Assembly: GCA_004195335.1 (NCBI GenBank)
Contig: SDWK01000114.1
Location: 1-5,211 of the forward strand
Direction: 5' to 3'
Length of the DNA: 5,211 nucleotides
Source: Shewanella sp.
GTDB taxonomy: Bacteria > Pseudomonadota > Gammaproteobacteria > Enterobacterales > Shewanellaceae
Position numbers and translations under genes: made by a program. The notes under the pieces are model-generated. The model was not told where the DNA came from. It saw nothing but the letters and a program-made list of their open reading frames with translations, and did not search any database. This document shows positions 1 through 5,211 of this stretch, in pieces; the stretch's first letter is position 1, and each line of letters opens with the position of its first letter.

Positions 1-19
1 AGATGAGTATAAGAGACAG
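1..19 (+). other. Residual Nextera/Tn5 mosaic-end adapter at the contig edge (assembly artefact)
   Basis: The first 19 bases read AGATGAGTATAAGAGACAG. The Tn5 mosaic end used in Nextera libraries is AGATGTGTATAAGAGACAG, so 18 of 19 positions agree, with T to A at position 6 the only difference. The match has the orientation expected of adapter immediately followed by insert, and it sits exactly at the edge of the window. I infer that genomic sequence begins at about base 20 and that these bases are untrimmed adapter carrying one sequencing error. A natural Tn5 end is much less likely, because no IS50 or transposase sequence follows. Confidence 0.88.
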
Positions 20-44
20 GCTTAAGCTAATCAAAGGTTCAAAC

Positions 45-251
45 CTAAACGATAGTTACGTTTTCAGCTTGTGGACCTTTCTGACCTTGAGTCACAGTGA
101 ATTGCACTTTCTGACCTTCGTCAAGAGTTTTGAAACCGTCAGAGTTGATTGCACGGAAGTGAACAAAAACATCTGGACCAGACTCTTGCTCGATAAATCC
201 AAAACCTTTGTCAGAGTTGAACCACTTAACAACGCCAGTAACTTGAGACAT
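45..251 (-). CDS. CspA-family cold-shock protein (68 aa)
   Basis: This is a single cold-shock domain that binds single-stranded RNA and DNA. The family acts in the cytoplasm as RNA chaperones that melt mRNA secondary structure at low temperature. The 68 residues match the usual length of about 65-70. RNP1 (KGFGFI, residues 15-20) and RNP2 (VFVHF, 28-32) are both intact, together with the aromatic residues W10, F11, F17, F19, F29, H31 and F32 of the nucleic-acid-binding face. The ATG at 251 is preceded by AGGA (260-263) with an 8-nt spacer. The gene has its own promoter and long leader (separate entries) and ends with TAG only 25 bp from the presumed adapter. A true terminator may therefore be missing from the window; only a 5-bp AGGTT/AACCT palindrome (35-46) overlaps the stop. 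I cannot say which paralogue (CspA, C, E or G type) this is. The long leader favours a cold-inducible member. Confidence 0.97.
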   Translation of the reverse strand: MSQVTGVVKWFNSDKGFGFIEQESGPDVFVHFRAINSDGFKTLDEGQKVQFTVTQGQKGPQAENVTIV

Positions 252-380
252 GATATAAATCCTGTAACTTAAATAAAATATAGCCTAAACGGCAGTAGAG
301 CTTGAAAATGCCGGTATTACTTATGTTAACAGGACGAACAAATCGTATTGGAACATAAAAATAAGTGCAACCTTCGAGCT
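252..380 (-). promoter_or_regulatory. Long structured 5' leader of the cold-shock gene
   Basis: If transcription starts about 7 bp after the TATAGT box (near 380), the mRNA has an untranslated leader of roughly 129 nt, as is typical of cold-inducible cspA-type genes. Two elements are visible. At the 5' end, TGCAGC (383-378) can pair with GTTGCA (371-366), using one G-U pair and a 6-nt loop. Near the 3' end, GCCGTTTAGGC (293-283) forms a small GCC/GGC hairpin 19 nt before AGGA. E. coli cspA carries GCCGAAAGGC at the corresponding place, described as the 'upstream box' that assists translation in the cold. I found no match to the E. coli cold box. Function is inferred from position and similarity only. 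Confidence 0.6.
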
Positions 381-386
381 GCAACT

Positions 387-414
387 ACTATAAATCATTC
401 TCTGCTCATGTCAA
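387..414 (-). promoter_or_regulatory. Sigma-70 promoter of the cold-shock gene
   Basis: On the minus strand, a perfect -35 TTGACA (414-409) and a -10 TATAGT (392-387, 5 of 6 to consensus) are separated by 16 bp. Start of transcription is predicted at about 379-382. This is the best promoter match in the window. It separates the cold-shock gene from the upstream rlmA operon, which is read in the same direction. Confidence 0.75.
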
Positions 415-551
415 CAATCAAATTGGCTGAAAACCATCTTTTCACTTTGTTATCTGTTGCTTGGTTTTATTGAGATGATTGTAAACATGGTGTAAAAACA
501 CTAAAAACAGACAGTTGGTTACTTTTTAACCGCGCGCCAGCTTGTTTTTAA
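415..551 (-). other. Spacer between rlmA and the cold-shock promoter, with small dyads
   Basis: There is no gene here. Two short inverted repeats are visible. TGAAAA/TTTTCA with a 5-nt loop (428-444) lies 14 bp upstream of the cold-shock -35 box. GGTTA/TAACC with a 5-nt loop (517-531) lies about 20 bp past the rlmA stop and is followed on the minus strand, after a gap, by T-rich tracts. The second is the only candidate rlmA terminator, but it is weak, so readthrough into the cold-shock gene is possible. The first might be an operator. Neither matches a regulator site I know. Confidence 0.4.
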
Positions 552-1364
552 TTAAATCGCTCTAAAAACCTCAATTTTGAAATCTAACTCGCATTTTAAC
601 CCGTTTTTTACCAGTTTGGCTTTTTGCTCATCGGTCAACTTCCAGCTATAAGGCGTCATGTTAAGAAAATGAGTAATATCCATTTCATCACTGAGCAGCA
701 AAATAGACTCCAAATTTTCCCGATGAAGCAACTCAAAACCAGCAATCTGACTGCTCTCAGTAATATGAGGAGTTGGCTTGGCATAAATGAGTTTTTTTAG
801 AGCGAAATGATGGTTTTCCCCTGCCGATGCGGTGATCAATATGCTCTCTTTTTTAGCCACGCGCCTCAACTCTTCATCTAACGAGGGGGCATAGATGCGC
901 ATCATCAAATCAAAACTCTCATCCGCAAATGGCATTTCAAATGCACTTGCAACACAAAATCCGATATCAGAGTATCTTTTGGATGCGTATTTCAGCGCGG
1001 ACTTTGAAATATCCAGGCCGTGAAGCGAAAAACTCGTCTCTGCTGACATTACGTCATTTAAACGATGACTGTAATAACCTTCACCACAGCCGATATCTAA
1101 TCCGGCTTTAGCACCATGAGCATGCTGCATGGCTAATTCATTAACTCGATCGCTGAGTAATTGATAATGGCCCTTATTCAGAAACTCTCTGCGAGCAAAC
1201 ATCATCTCCTTATTATCCCCTGGATCTTTGGAGTGTTTCTTCTGTACAGGCAGTAAATTGACATAACCCTCTTTGGCACAATCGAATCTGTGATTATCAG
1301 GGCAATACCAGGTTCTGTCTTTCAGTAACAAAGCTTGTTTACATAGGGGACAACGATATTTCAT
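552..1364 (-). CDS. rlmA: 23S rRNA (guanine(745)-N1)-methyltransferase RlmA(I)
   Basis: RlmA (formerly RrmA) transfers a methyl group from S-adenosylmethionine to N1 of G745 in helix 35 of 23S rRNA, lining the peptide exit tunnel region. The order of motifs matches E. coli RlmA. From the start used here there is an N-terminal zinc finger with C5, C8, C21 and H25, and the conserved stretch AKEGYVNLLPVQ followed by DPGD. SAM motif I is LDIGCGEGYY (89-98), then GLDISK (116-121), FCVAS, and the catalytic-region RIYAP (156-160). The length of 270 residues matches E. coli (269). Two ATGs are adjacent, at 1367 and 1364. I chose the second because the weak GGA (1373-1371) is only 3 nt from the first but 6 from the second, and it aligns the first cysteine with E. 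coli; starting at 1367 adds one Met. The gene begins about 20 bp after the stop of the 273-residue protein, so the two are probably cotranscribed. The stop is TAA at 552. Confidence 0.95.
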   Translation of the reverse strand: MKYRCPLCKQALLLKDRTWYCPDNHRFDCAKEGYVNLLPVQKKHSKDPGDNKEMMFARREFLNKGHYQLLSDRVNELAMQHAHGAKAGLDIGCGEGYYSHRLNDVMSAETSFSLHGLDISKSALKYASKRYSDIGFCVASAFEMPFADESFDLMMRIYAPSLDEELRRVAKKESILITASAGENHHFALKKLIYAKPTPHITESSQIAGFELLHRENLESILLLSDEMDITHFLNMTPYSWKLTDEQKAKLVKNGLKCELDFKIEVFRAI

Positions 1365-1387
1365 CATTTTTCCGTTGGTTTATTGGG

Positions 1388-2209
1388 TTACTCTTCGTCA
1401 ACAATCAGTTGTTGAACCATGTCGTTAATCGCTGTGGTCGATAACAGCTTATAAAATTCCAGCTTTCGTGTTTGTAATTCATTTATTGAAGCATGGTTCG
1501 CAGAGTACTGCCAACTCACCCGCTCCACAGATTGATTGTAACTTCGAGACAGCCACTGCTTTCTTCTCAATAGTTGCGCGTCCAATTTAGCAACGTCAGC
1601 ATAAATCTCTGGATGACGACGAACCAACTCGCTACAACTAAAAGTAGAAAGGTCACTCCTAACATTTTCTAACTCGCTAATCTCGAGCAATAACTCTTCT
1701 GTAATGAGTTCAGGTTGAACCGCCCTGGCGACGAGCGCCTTCGCTTGCATCAATTCTCTGGGTCCATGATATAGTCTGTTGTCTTCCTCTAGAGCGACAA
1801 TTTGCCACATTCTGGACTGTACAATAGAGAAATGAGCTTGCGATTTAAAACCCGCCTCTATGACCACCCCCTCTCTTAGTTGCCTGGCACACATTAGCGG
1901 GGATAGGCCAAGCATGCTAAATAGACGCCATCCTTGCCCTATACCTCTGGTCAATGCCCCACTTTCGTCACCGAAAGATGGCATAACGTCCGCATTGGAG
2001 GGTTCCACCGCTATAGAAAGAAAGGGATGTAATCGAACCATGATAGACAAAGAGTCATCACTGATTGAGACAATAATAAACTCGCCGATATGGCCATTTA
2101 TGACTTGTAACAAACTAAAGTCACTCGCACTTTCGCGCAAGGTAACAATCAGTCTGGAGTGATGATCGAGTTTAAAAATTTCAGGCTGTGTTAACAGGGG
2201 TTCAAACAT
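1388..2209 (-). CDS. Uncharacterised 273-residue protein, first gene of the rlmA operon
   Basis: I do not recognise this protein. The reading frame is complete and convincing: ATG at 2209, a good Shine-Dalgarno GAGGTG (2222-2217) with a 7-nt spacer, and TAA at 1388. No signal peptide or clear membrane helix is visible, so it is probably cytoplasmic. Residues 1-70 alternate hydrophobic and polar residues in a beta-strand pattern (for example LLQVINGHIGEFIIVSI, 33-49). A middle section contains GIGQGWRLFSMLGLSP (89-104). Residues from about 150 to 273 look wholly helical and charged, with heptad-like stretches such as ITEELLLEISELENVRSDL (169-187), and could form a coiled coil or helical bundle. 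The end is acidic (VDEE). No metal-binding cluster, nucleotide-binding loop or catalytic signature stands out. Close spacing to rlmA suggests coexpression, not necessarily a shared function. Its ribosome-binding site lies inside a strong dyad (separate entry). The opposite-strand open frame at 1860-2162 is judged a shadow. Confidence 0.85.
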   Translation of the reverse strand: MFEPLLTQPEIFKLDHHSRLIVTLRESASDFSLLQVINGHIGEFIIVSISDDSLSIMVRLHPFLSIAVEPSNADVMPSFGDESGALTRGIGQGWRLFSMLGLSPLMCARQLREGVVIEAGFKSQAHFSIVQSRMWQIVALEEDNRLYHGPRELMQAKALVARAVQPELITEELLLEISELENVRSDLSTFSCSELVRRHPEIYADVAKLDAQLLRRKQWLSRSYNQSVERVSWQYSANHASINELQTRKLEFYKLLSTTAINDMVQQLIVDEE

Positions 2210-2210
2210 A

Positions 2211-2242
2211 GTACAACACCTCTATTGGGTGAGGGATTGTAC
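2211..2242 (-). promoter_or_regulatory. 12-bp dyad enclosing the ribosome-binding site of the 273-residue protein
   Basis: On the minus strand, GTACAATCCCTC (2242-2231) can pair with GAGGTGTTGTAC (2222-2211) across an 8-nt loop (ACCCAATA). Of 12 pairs, 10 are Watson-Crick, one is U-G and one (C-U) is unpaired. The right arm contains the Shine-Dalgarno GAGG and ends one base before the ATG. The left arm contains TACAAT (2241-2236), which could also be a -10 box. Two roles are therefore possible: an mRNA hairpin hiding the ribosome-binding site if transcription starts upstream, or a DNA operator at the promoter. The dyad is seen directly; the role is inferred. Confidence 0.5.
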
Positions 2243-2451
2243 ATGGGTTAGTTTATTTGTACCAGCCATGTAAATGGTTAAAATAAAACCATATATTCAC
2301 CCTGTTAGATTTTAGCCAGTAGCTTCATTATCACCATGAAACCGCTATCCCTCCCCCGTTGACCATGTGGTGGAAATACATGCCATTTTGGTACATTACT
2401 TCAGCTACAGTCCTTCTTATGACAGCTTAAAGAACCTTAGCCGCTACATTA

Positions 2452-2481
2452 AGGACAAAGCGATAAGTAGAATGCTATGAT
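2452..2481 (+). promoter_or_regulatory. Probable extended -10 promoter of sbcB
   Basis: TGCTATGAT (2473-2481) is an extended -10 element: TG, one base, then TATGAT, which matches TATAAT at 5 of 6. A partial -35, AGGACA (2452-2457, sharing GACA with consensus), lies 18 bp upstream. Transcription would start near 2488, giving a leader of about 26 nt. The weak -35 fits an extended -10 promoter of modest strength. Confidence 0.5.
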
Positions 2482-2513
2482 TAGTCGCAAGTATCTTCCA
2501 ATAATTATTACTT

Positions 2514-3926
2514 ATGTCTCCCAGCAATATTCCCACCATCTTCTGGCACGATTACGAAACTTTTGGTGCAAACCCGGCTAAAGACCGCCCTTCCCAATTT
2601 GCAGGGATCCGTACAGATATGGATCTGAATATTGTTGGCGATCCTGTGACATTTTATTGCAAGGTAGCTAACGATTACCTGCCCTCACCCGAAGCGATAC
2701 TCATCACAGGTATTACGCCTCAACTGGCAAACTTAAAAGGGATCCCTGAAGCTGAGTTTATGGCTAAAGTGCATGATCTATTTAGTCAGCCAAATACGTG
2801 CGTCGCCGGGTATAACTCCATTCGCTTCGATGATGAGGTTTCTCGATATGGTTTCTATCGAAATTTTTATGACCCTTATGCCCGTGAATGGCAGCAAGGC
2901 AACTCACGTTGGGATATTATCGATCTGGTGAGGGCGTGTTATGCATTCAGACCCGAGGGTATCGAGTGGCCTGTCAAAGAAGACGGTTCACCCAGCTTTA
3001 AGTTAGAGCATTTGACCCGAGCCAACGGCTTGAGCCATGAAAAGGCGCACGACGCCATGTCAGATGTTTATGCCACCATAGATATGGCCAAGCTGATTAG
3101 GCAGAAACAGCCTAAACTGTTCGACTATTACTTCAACTTAAGACGTAAACAAGAGGTATCAAAACTCATTGACGTGCTTAACATGCAACCCTTGGCACAT
3201 GTCAGTTCGAAAATCAGTGCACTCCATGGCTGTACAACTATCATTGCACCAGTAGCACATCACGCCACCAATAAAAATGCCATCATCTGTGTCAACTTAG
3301 CCATGGATATCTCTCCGCTTATTGAGCTCAATGCCGAGCAGATCAGAGAACGTATGTATACGCCTAGAGCCGATCTTGCAGAAGACGAGCTCCCTATCAG
3401 CGTTAAACAGATCCATATCAATAAATGTCCCTTTATCGCTACCACCAAGGCATTGAGTGATGAAAATGCTGAGCGGCTCAACATCGATAAGGCCTTTGCC
3501 AGAGAACAGTTTAAGCTGTTAAAGCAGCACCCTGAGCTGCGCGAAAAATTAGTCGCCGTCTTCGATGTCGAATATGAGTCTGGCTCAACCGACCCAGACT
3601 TACAGCTTTATAGTGGCGGATTTTTCAATTCTGCTGATAAAGAGAAAATGGAAATTATTCGCCATACTTCACCTCAGAACCTCGCCGCAATTGAACTCGA
3701 CTTTGATGACTCAAGACTCAAAGAGATGCTGTTCAGGTACCGCGGCCGTAATTACCCTGAGACATTCGATGAGATGGAGTCAATGAGGTGGCGTGAATTT
3801 TGTCAGGCGAGACTGAACGATCCAGATTACATGTTGAAGTTAGAAAATCTAGTCAATGAAACTGCTCAAAATGAAGACAAACAAAAATTACTTACAGCTT
3901 TATGTCATTATCTTAGCAATTTGTAG
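2514..3926 (+). CDS. sbcB: Exodeoxyribonuclease I (ExoI)
   Basis: ExoI degrades single-stranded DNA processively 3' to 5'. In E. coli it works in methyl-directed mismatch repair and recombination, binds the C-terminal tail of SSB, and was identified through sbcB suppressors of recBC. The 470 residues align throughout with E. coli ExoI (475). The N-terminal DnaQ-like domain has the DEDDh catalytic set: D13 and E15 in HDYETFG, D106 in RFDDE, H179 and D184 in AHDAMSDVY, each two less than in E. coli. The central SH3-like part (about 200-350) includes the conserved HINKCP. The helical C-terminal domain (about 355-470) includes the conserved YRGRNYPET. No truncation or missing catalytic residue is seen. 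The ATG at 2514 has no Shine-Dalgarno; the preceding bases are AT-rich with the palindrome AATAATTATT (2500-2509). The start is nonetheless supported because it leaves 12 residues before the first catalytic Asp, close to the family norm. No strong terminator follows, so some transcripts may continue into cdd. Confidence 0.98.
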   Translation: MSPSNIPTIFWHDYETFGANPAKDRPSQFAGIRTDMDLNIVGDPVTFYCKVANDYLPSPEAILITGITPQLANLKGIPEAEFMAKVHDLFSQPNTCVAGYNSIRFDDEVSRYGFYRNFYDPYAREWQQGNSRWDIIDLVRACYAFRPEGIEWPVKEDGSPSFKLEHLTRANGLSHEKAHDAMSDVYATIDMAKLIRQKQPKLFDYYFNLRRKQEVSKLIDVLNMQPLAHVSSKISALHGCTTIIAPVAHHATNKNAIICVNLAMDISPLIELNAEQIRERMYTPRADLAEDELPISVKQIHINKCPFIATTKALSDENAERLNIDKAFAREQFKLLKQHPELREKLVAVFDVEYESGSTDPDLQLYSGGFFNSADKEKMEIIRHTSPQNLAAIELDFDDSRLKEMLFRYRGRNYPETFDEMESMRWREFCQARLNDPDYMLKLENLVNETAQNEDKQKLLTALCHYLSNL

Positions 3927-3980
3927 GATTTTACTGAGATAAATGGGAGGTAGGTCTCATCATCATTGTAAAACGATTAC

Positions 3981-3999
3981 TAAAATGATTTTCATTATC
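3981..3999 (+). promoter_or_regulatory. Fur-box-like 19-mer upstream of cdd
   Basis: TAAAATGATTTTCATTATC matches the classic Fur-box consensus GATAATGATAATCATTATC at 15 of 19 positions, with the last seven (CATTATC) perfect. It contains the inverted repeat AATGA/TCATT (3984-3988 and 3992-3996). It lies 23 bp before the cdd start codon, in the zone where a promoter would be expected, and its first six bases TAAAAT also resemble a -10 box. The surroundings are AT-rich, which raises the probability of a chance match. I know of no established Fur control of cdd, so this is a candidate site only. Confidence 0.35.
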
Positions 4000-4022
4000 T
4001 TAACAATTATAGGACCATTAAC

Positions 4023-4913
4023 ATGCAAGATAGATTTATAAAGTGCATCGCAGAGTTGCCCAAACCGCTATCAGATGCATTGGTACCCATGTTGAATGCT
4101 GACTTTGCTGGCCATATCGATGCTCAGCAACTTAGCACGCTCGTCACTAAGAGTGGACTTAAGGAAAGTGAGCTACTTCTAGCGCTGCTTCCCGTTGCTG
4201 CAGCACTAGCTAGACCGCCTATCAGTGAGTTTTATGTCGGTGCTATTGCCAAAGGTAAGAGCGGTGATATCTACATGGGCGCAAATATGGAACTCACAGG
4301 TGAAGCACTATTCCATTCGGTGCATGCCGAGCAGAGTGCAATCAGTCATGCATGGCTGAGCGGCGAACGTCAAATCGAAGATGTCATCGTTAACTTTTCT
4401 CCATGTGGGCACTGTCGCCAATTTATGAACGAATTGGTTGAAGGCCAAAAGGTAAAAATACACCTTCCTGAACAAAAAACTCTACCTCTGTCTCATTATC
4501 TGCCCTATGCATTCGGTCCGAGCGATCTCAATATCACAGAGCCCTTATTAACCAAGCAGCAGCATGAGCTCAGCCTAGACAGCTCAGACCCGATGATCAT
4601 CGAGGCTCTGGATCATGCAAGTTTAAGCTATGCCCCATATACAAATAGTTATGCAGCGGTCGTACTGGAAACACAAGATGGGGCGACCTATTGTGGACGT
4701 TACGCCGAAAATGCGGCGTTTAATCCCTCTATGTTACCTATGCAGATGGCTCTTTCTACCATGGCCAGACATAACAGAGAGTTCAGTGAGATTTCTCGTG
4801 CAGTATTGATCGAATCAGCAGGTGGAAAAATCTCGCTGGTTGGCGCGACTATGGATGCCCTTCACGCCGTTGCTGCGGTAGAGCTTGAACATATCGTCCT
4901 CGATCCCGAGTAA
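4023..4913 (+). CDS. cdd: Cytidine deaminase (dimeric, E. coli type)
   Basis: Cdd hydrolyses cytidine and deoxycytidine to uridine and deoxyuridine plus ammonia, the entry step of cytidine salvage and catabolism in the cytoplasm. The 296 residues match the long, two-domain dimeric form (E. coli 294), not the short tetrameric form. The catalytic domain has H101-A-E103, where E103 is the proton shuttle, and P127-C128-x-x-C131. H101, C128 and C131 are the zinc ligands. N88 and E90, which hold the ribose in E. coli Cdd, are present. The C-terminal half (about 190-296) repeats the fold without zinc ligands, as usual for this type. The ATG at 4023 has AGGA (4011-4014) with an 8-nt spacer. The gene starts 96 bp after sbcB on the same strand, with no strong terminator between and a Fur-box-like site just upstream. 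I found no convincing CytR or CRP site and no clear -35/-10 pair. It ends with TAA before a strong terminator. Confidence 0.98.
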   Translation: MQDRFIKCIAELPKPLSDALVPMLNADFAGHIDAQQLSTLVTKSGLKESELLLALLPVAAALARPPISEFYVGAIAKGKSGDIYMGANMELTGEALFHSVHAEQSAISHAWLSGERQIEDVIVNFSPCGHCRQFMNELVEGQKVKIHLPEQKTLPLSHYLPYAFGPSDLNITEPLLTKQQHELSLDSSDPMIIEALDHASLSYAPYTNSYAAVVLETQDGATYCGRYAENAAFNPSMLPMQMALSTMARHNREFSEISRAVLIESAGGKISLVGATMDALHAVAAVELEHIVLDPE

Positions 4914-4930
4914 ACGCTCTTAACTCAATC

Positions 4931-4959
4931 AAAAAGGACTGCCTCGGCAGTCCTTTTTT
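4931..4959. terminator. Bidirectional intrinsic terminator between cdd and the converging oxidoreductase gene
   Basis: AAAAAGGACTGCC (4931-4943) and GGCAGTCCTTTTT (4946-4958) are perfect 13-bp inverted repeats around a TC centre. In RNA the top closes more naturally as a CUCG tetraloop. The GC core GGACTGC/GCAGTCC is followed by six T on the plus strand, and the five A before it give a U-run on the minus strand. It lies 17 bp after the cdd stop and 11 bp after the stop of the leftward gene, so it can end both transcripts. Confidence 0.93.
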
Positions 4960-4970
4960 GCTTTCTGAAA

Positions 4971-5211
4971 TTACTTTCTGTTGCGCTCAAGTTTTGCCAA
5001 CAAGCTTGACGTGTCCCAGCGATTACCGCCTATGGCCTGCACTTCCGAGTAAAACTGATCGACCAGAGCGGTCAGAGGGAGATGAGAGCCATTCTTTCTG
5101 GCTTCATCTAATGCAATATTGAGATCTTTACGCATCCAGTCTACGGCGAAACCTAAATTATACTCACCCTGCCACATCGTCTGATAACGATTCTCCATCT
5201 GCCAGGATTGC
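4971..5211 (-). CDS. NAD(P)-dependent oxidoreductase, 3-hydroxyisobutyrate dehydrogenase family (C-terminus only)
   Basis: This is the last 79 residues of a gene that enters from the right edge. The frame remains open to base 5210, with residues QSWQ preceding the first internal Met, so that ATG at 5198 is not the start. The pattern QSWQMENR, then FAVDWMRKDLNIALDEARKNG, then LPLTALVDQFY is characteristic of the all-helical C-terminal domain of beta-hydroxyacid dehydrogenases (3-hydroxyisobutyrate, tartronate semialdehyde and related reductases, about 290 residues). The KDL motif near the active-site cleft is intact. The N-terminal Rossmann domain and catalytic lysine lie outside the window, so cofactor and substrate cannot be stated. 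It ends with TAA and converges on cdd through the shared terminator. Confidence 0.85.
   Translation of the reverse strand, partial: QSWQMENRYQTMWQGEYNLGFAVDWMRKDLNIALDEARKNGSHLPLTALVDQFYSEVQAIGGNRWDTSSLLAKLERNRK

Larger units (their letters stand above)
2210..2513. other. Divergent intergenic region between the 273-residue protein gene and sbcB
   Basis: These 304 bp separate two genes read away from each other, so they must hold both sets of control signals. Besides the 12-bp dyad and the sbcB promoter (separate entries), several short symmetries lie on the left side. These are TACATGG/CCATGTA (2240-2246 and 2266-2272), ATGGTT/AACCAT with a 7-nt loop (2274-2292), and a second TTGTAC (2257-2262) 20 bp from the copy in the dyad (2237-2242). 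For the leftward gene the best -10 is TACAAT (2241-2236), but it has no acceptable -35. In the middle, 2365-2430 is a 21-codon rightward frame encoding an aromatic, hydrophobic peptide without a ribosome-binding site, probably chance. No terminator or RNA gene is seen. Confidence 0.5.

Noticed and set aside
1..19. A genuine Tn5/IS50 insertion end
   Set aside because: The match is to the engineered mosaic end, lies exactly at the sequence edge, and no IS50 sequence is present.
35..46. AGGTT/AACCT palindrome at the end of the cold-shock gene as a terminator
   Set aside because: It overlaps the stop codon, has a 2-nt centre and no proper T-run; the real terminator may lie beyond the contig edge.
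3..272. 89-codon rightward open frame over the cold-shock gene
   Set aside because: It begins inside the presumed adapter and lies antisense to a clear cold-shock gene; it is a shadow frame.
424..450. CRP-type site near TGAAAA/TTTTCA upstream of the cold-shock promoter
   Set aside because: The half-sites and spacing do not fit TGTGA-N6-TCACA.
1860..2162. 100-codon rightward open frame opposite the 273-residue protein
   Set aside because: It has no ribosome-binding site and no recognisable protein features, and lies wholly antisense to a better-supported gene.
2359..2388. TTGACC as a -35 box of a rightward promoter
   Set aside because: No acceptable -10 box at 16-18 bp spacing; TGCTATGAT closer to sbcB is better.
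3260..3484. Open frame antisense to sbcB, and likewise 3565-3786 in another frame and 929-1111 antisense to rlmA
   Set aside because: All lie inside well-identified genes whose protein sequences are conserved throughout.
3935..3959. TGAGA/TCTCA inverted repeat after sbcB as a terminator
   Set aside because: Only 5 pairs with a 15-nt loop and no following T-run.

Overview
This 5.2 kb stretch looks like ordinary chromosome from a gammaproteobacterium, most likely Shewanella or a close relative in the Alteromonadales. That placement is an inference from recalled sequences. The RlmA, exonuclease I and cytidine deaminase proteins follow their E. coli counterparts almost residue for residue, with catalytic positions offset by only 0 to 2, while the unrecognised 273-residue protein and the flavour of the remaining sequence suggest a marine lineage. 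No phage, transposon, CRISPR or tRNA/rRNA gene is visible. No previously undescribed multi-gene system is present.

Layout. Bases 1-19 match the Tn5/Nextera mosaic end at 18 of 19 positions and are almost certainly library adapter left on a contig end. The left half is transcribed leftwards: an unrecognised conserved-looking protein (1388-2209), then rlmA (552-1364) only about 20 bp downstream and so probably in one operon, then a separate CspA-family cold-shock gene (45-251). The cold-shock gene has its own strong promoter and an approximately 130-nt structured leader. The right half is transcribed rightwards: sbcB (exonuclease I, 2514-3926) and, 96 bp later, cdd (cytidine deaminase, 4023-4913). 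A 13-bp perfect hairpin with T-runs on both sides (4931-4959) ends cdd and also the converging gene on the other strand, the C-terminus of a 3-hydroxyisobutyrate dehydrogenase-family oxidoreductase that runs off the right edge.

The genes do not form one pathway. They are single housekeeping functions: RNA chaperoning in the cold, 23S rRNA methylation, 3'-5' degradation of single-stranded DNA in recombination and mismatch repair, pyrimidine salvage, and a dehydrogenase. The regulatory DNA is the most interesting part. A 12-bp near-perfect dyad directly before the 273-residue protein buries its ribosome-binding site. The cold-shock leader carries a GCC/GGC mini-hairpin resembling the 'upstream box' of E. 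coli cspA. A Fur-box-like 19-mer lies before cdd, and sbcB lacks a recognisable Shine-Dalgarno sequence.
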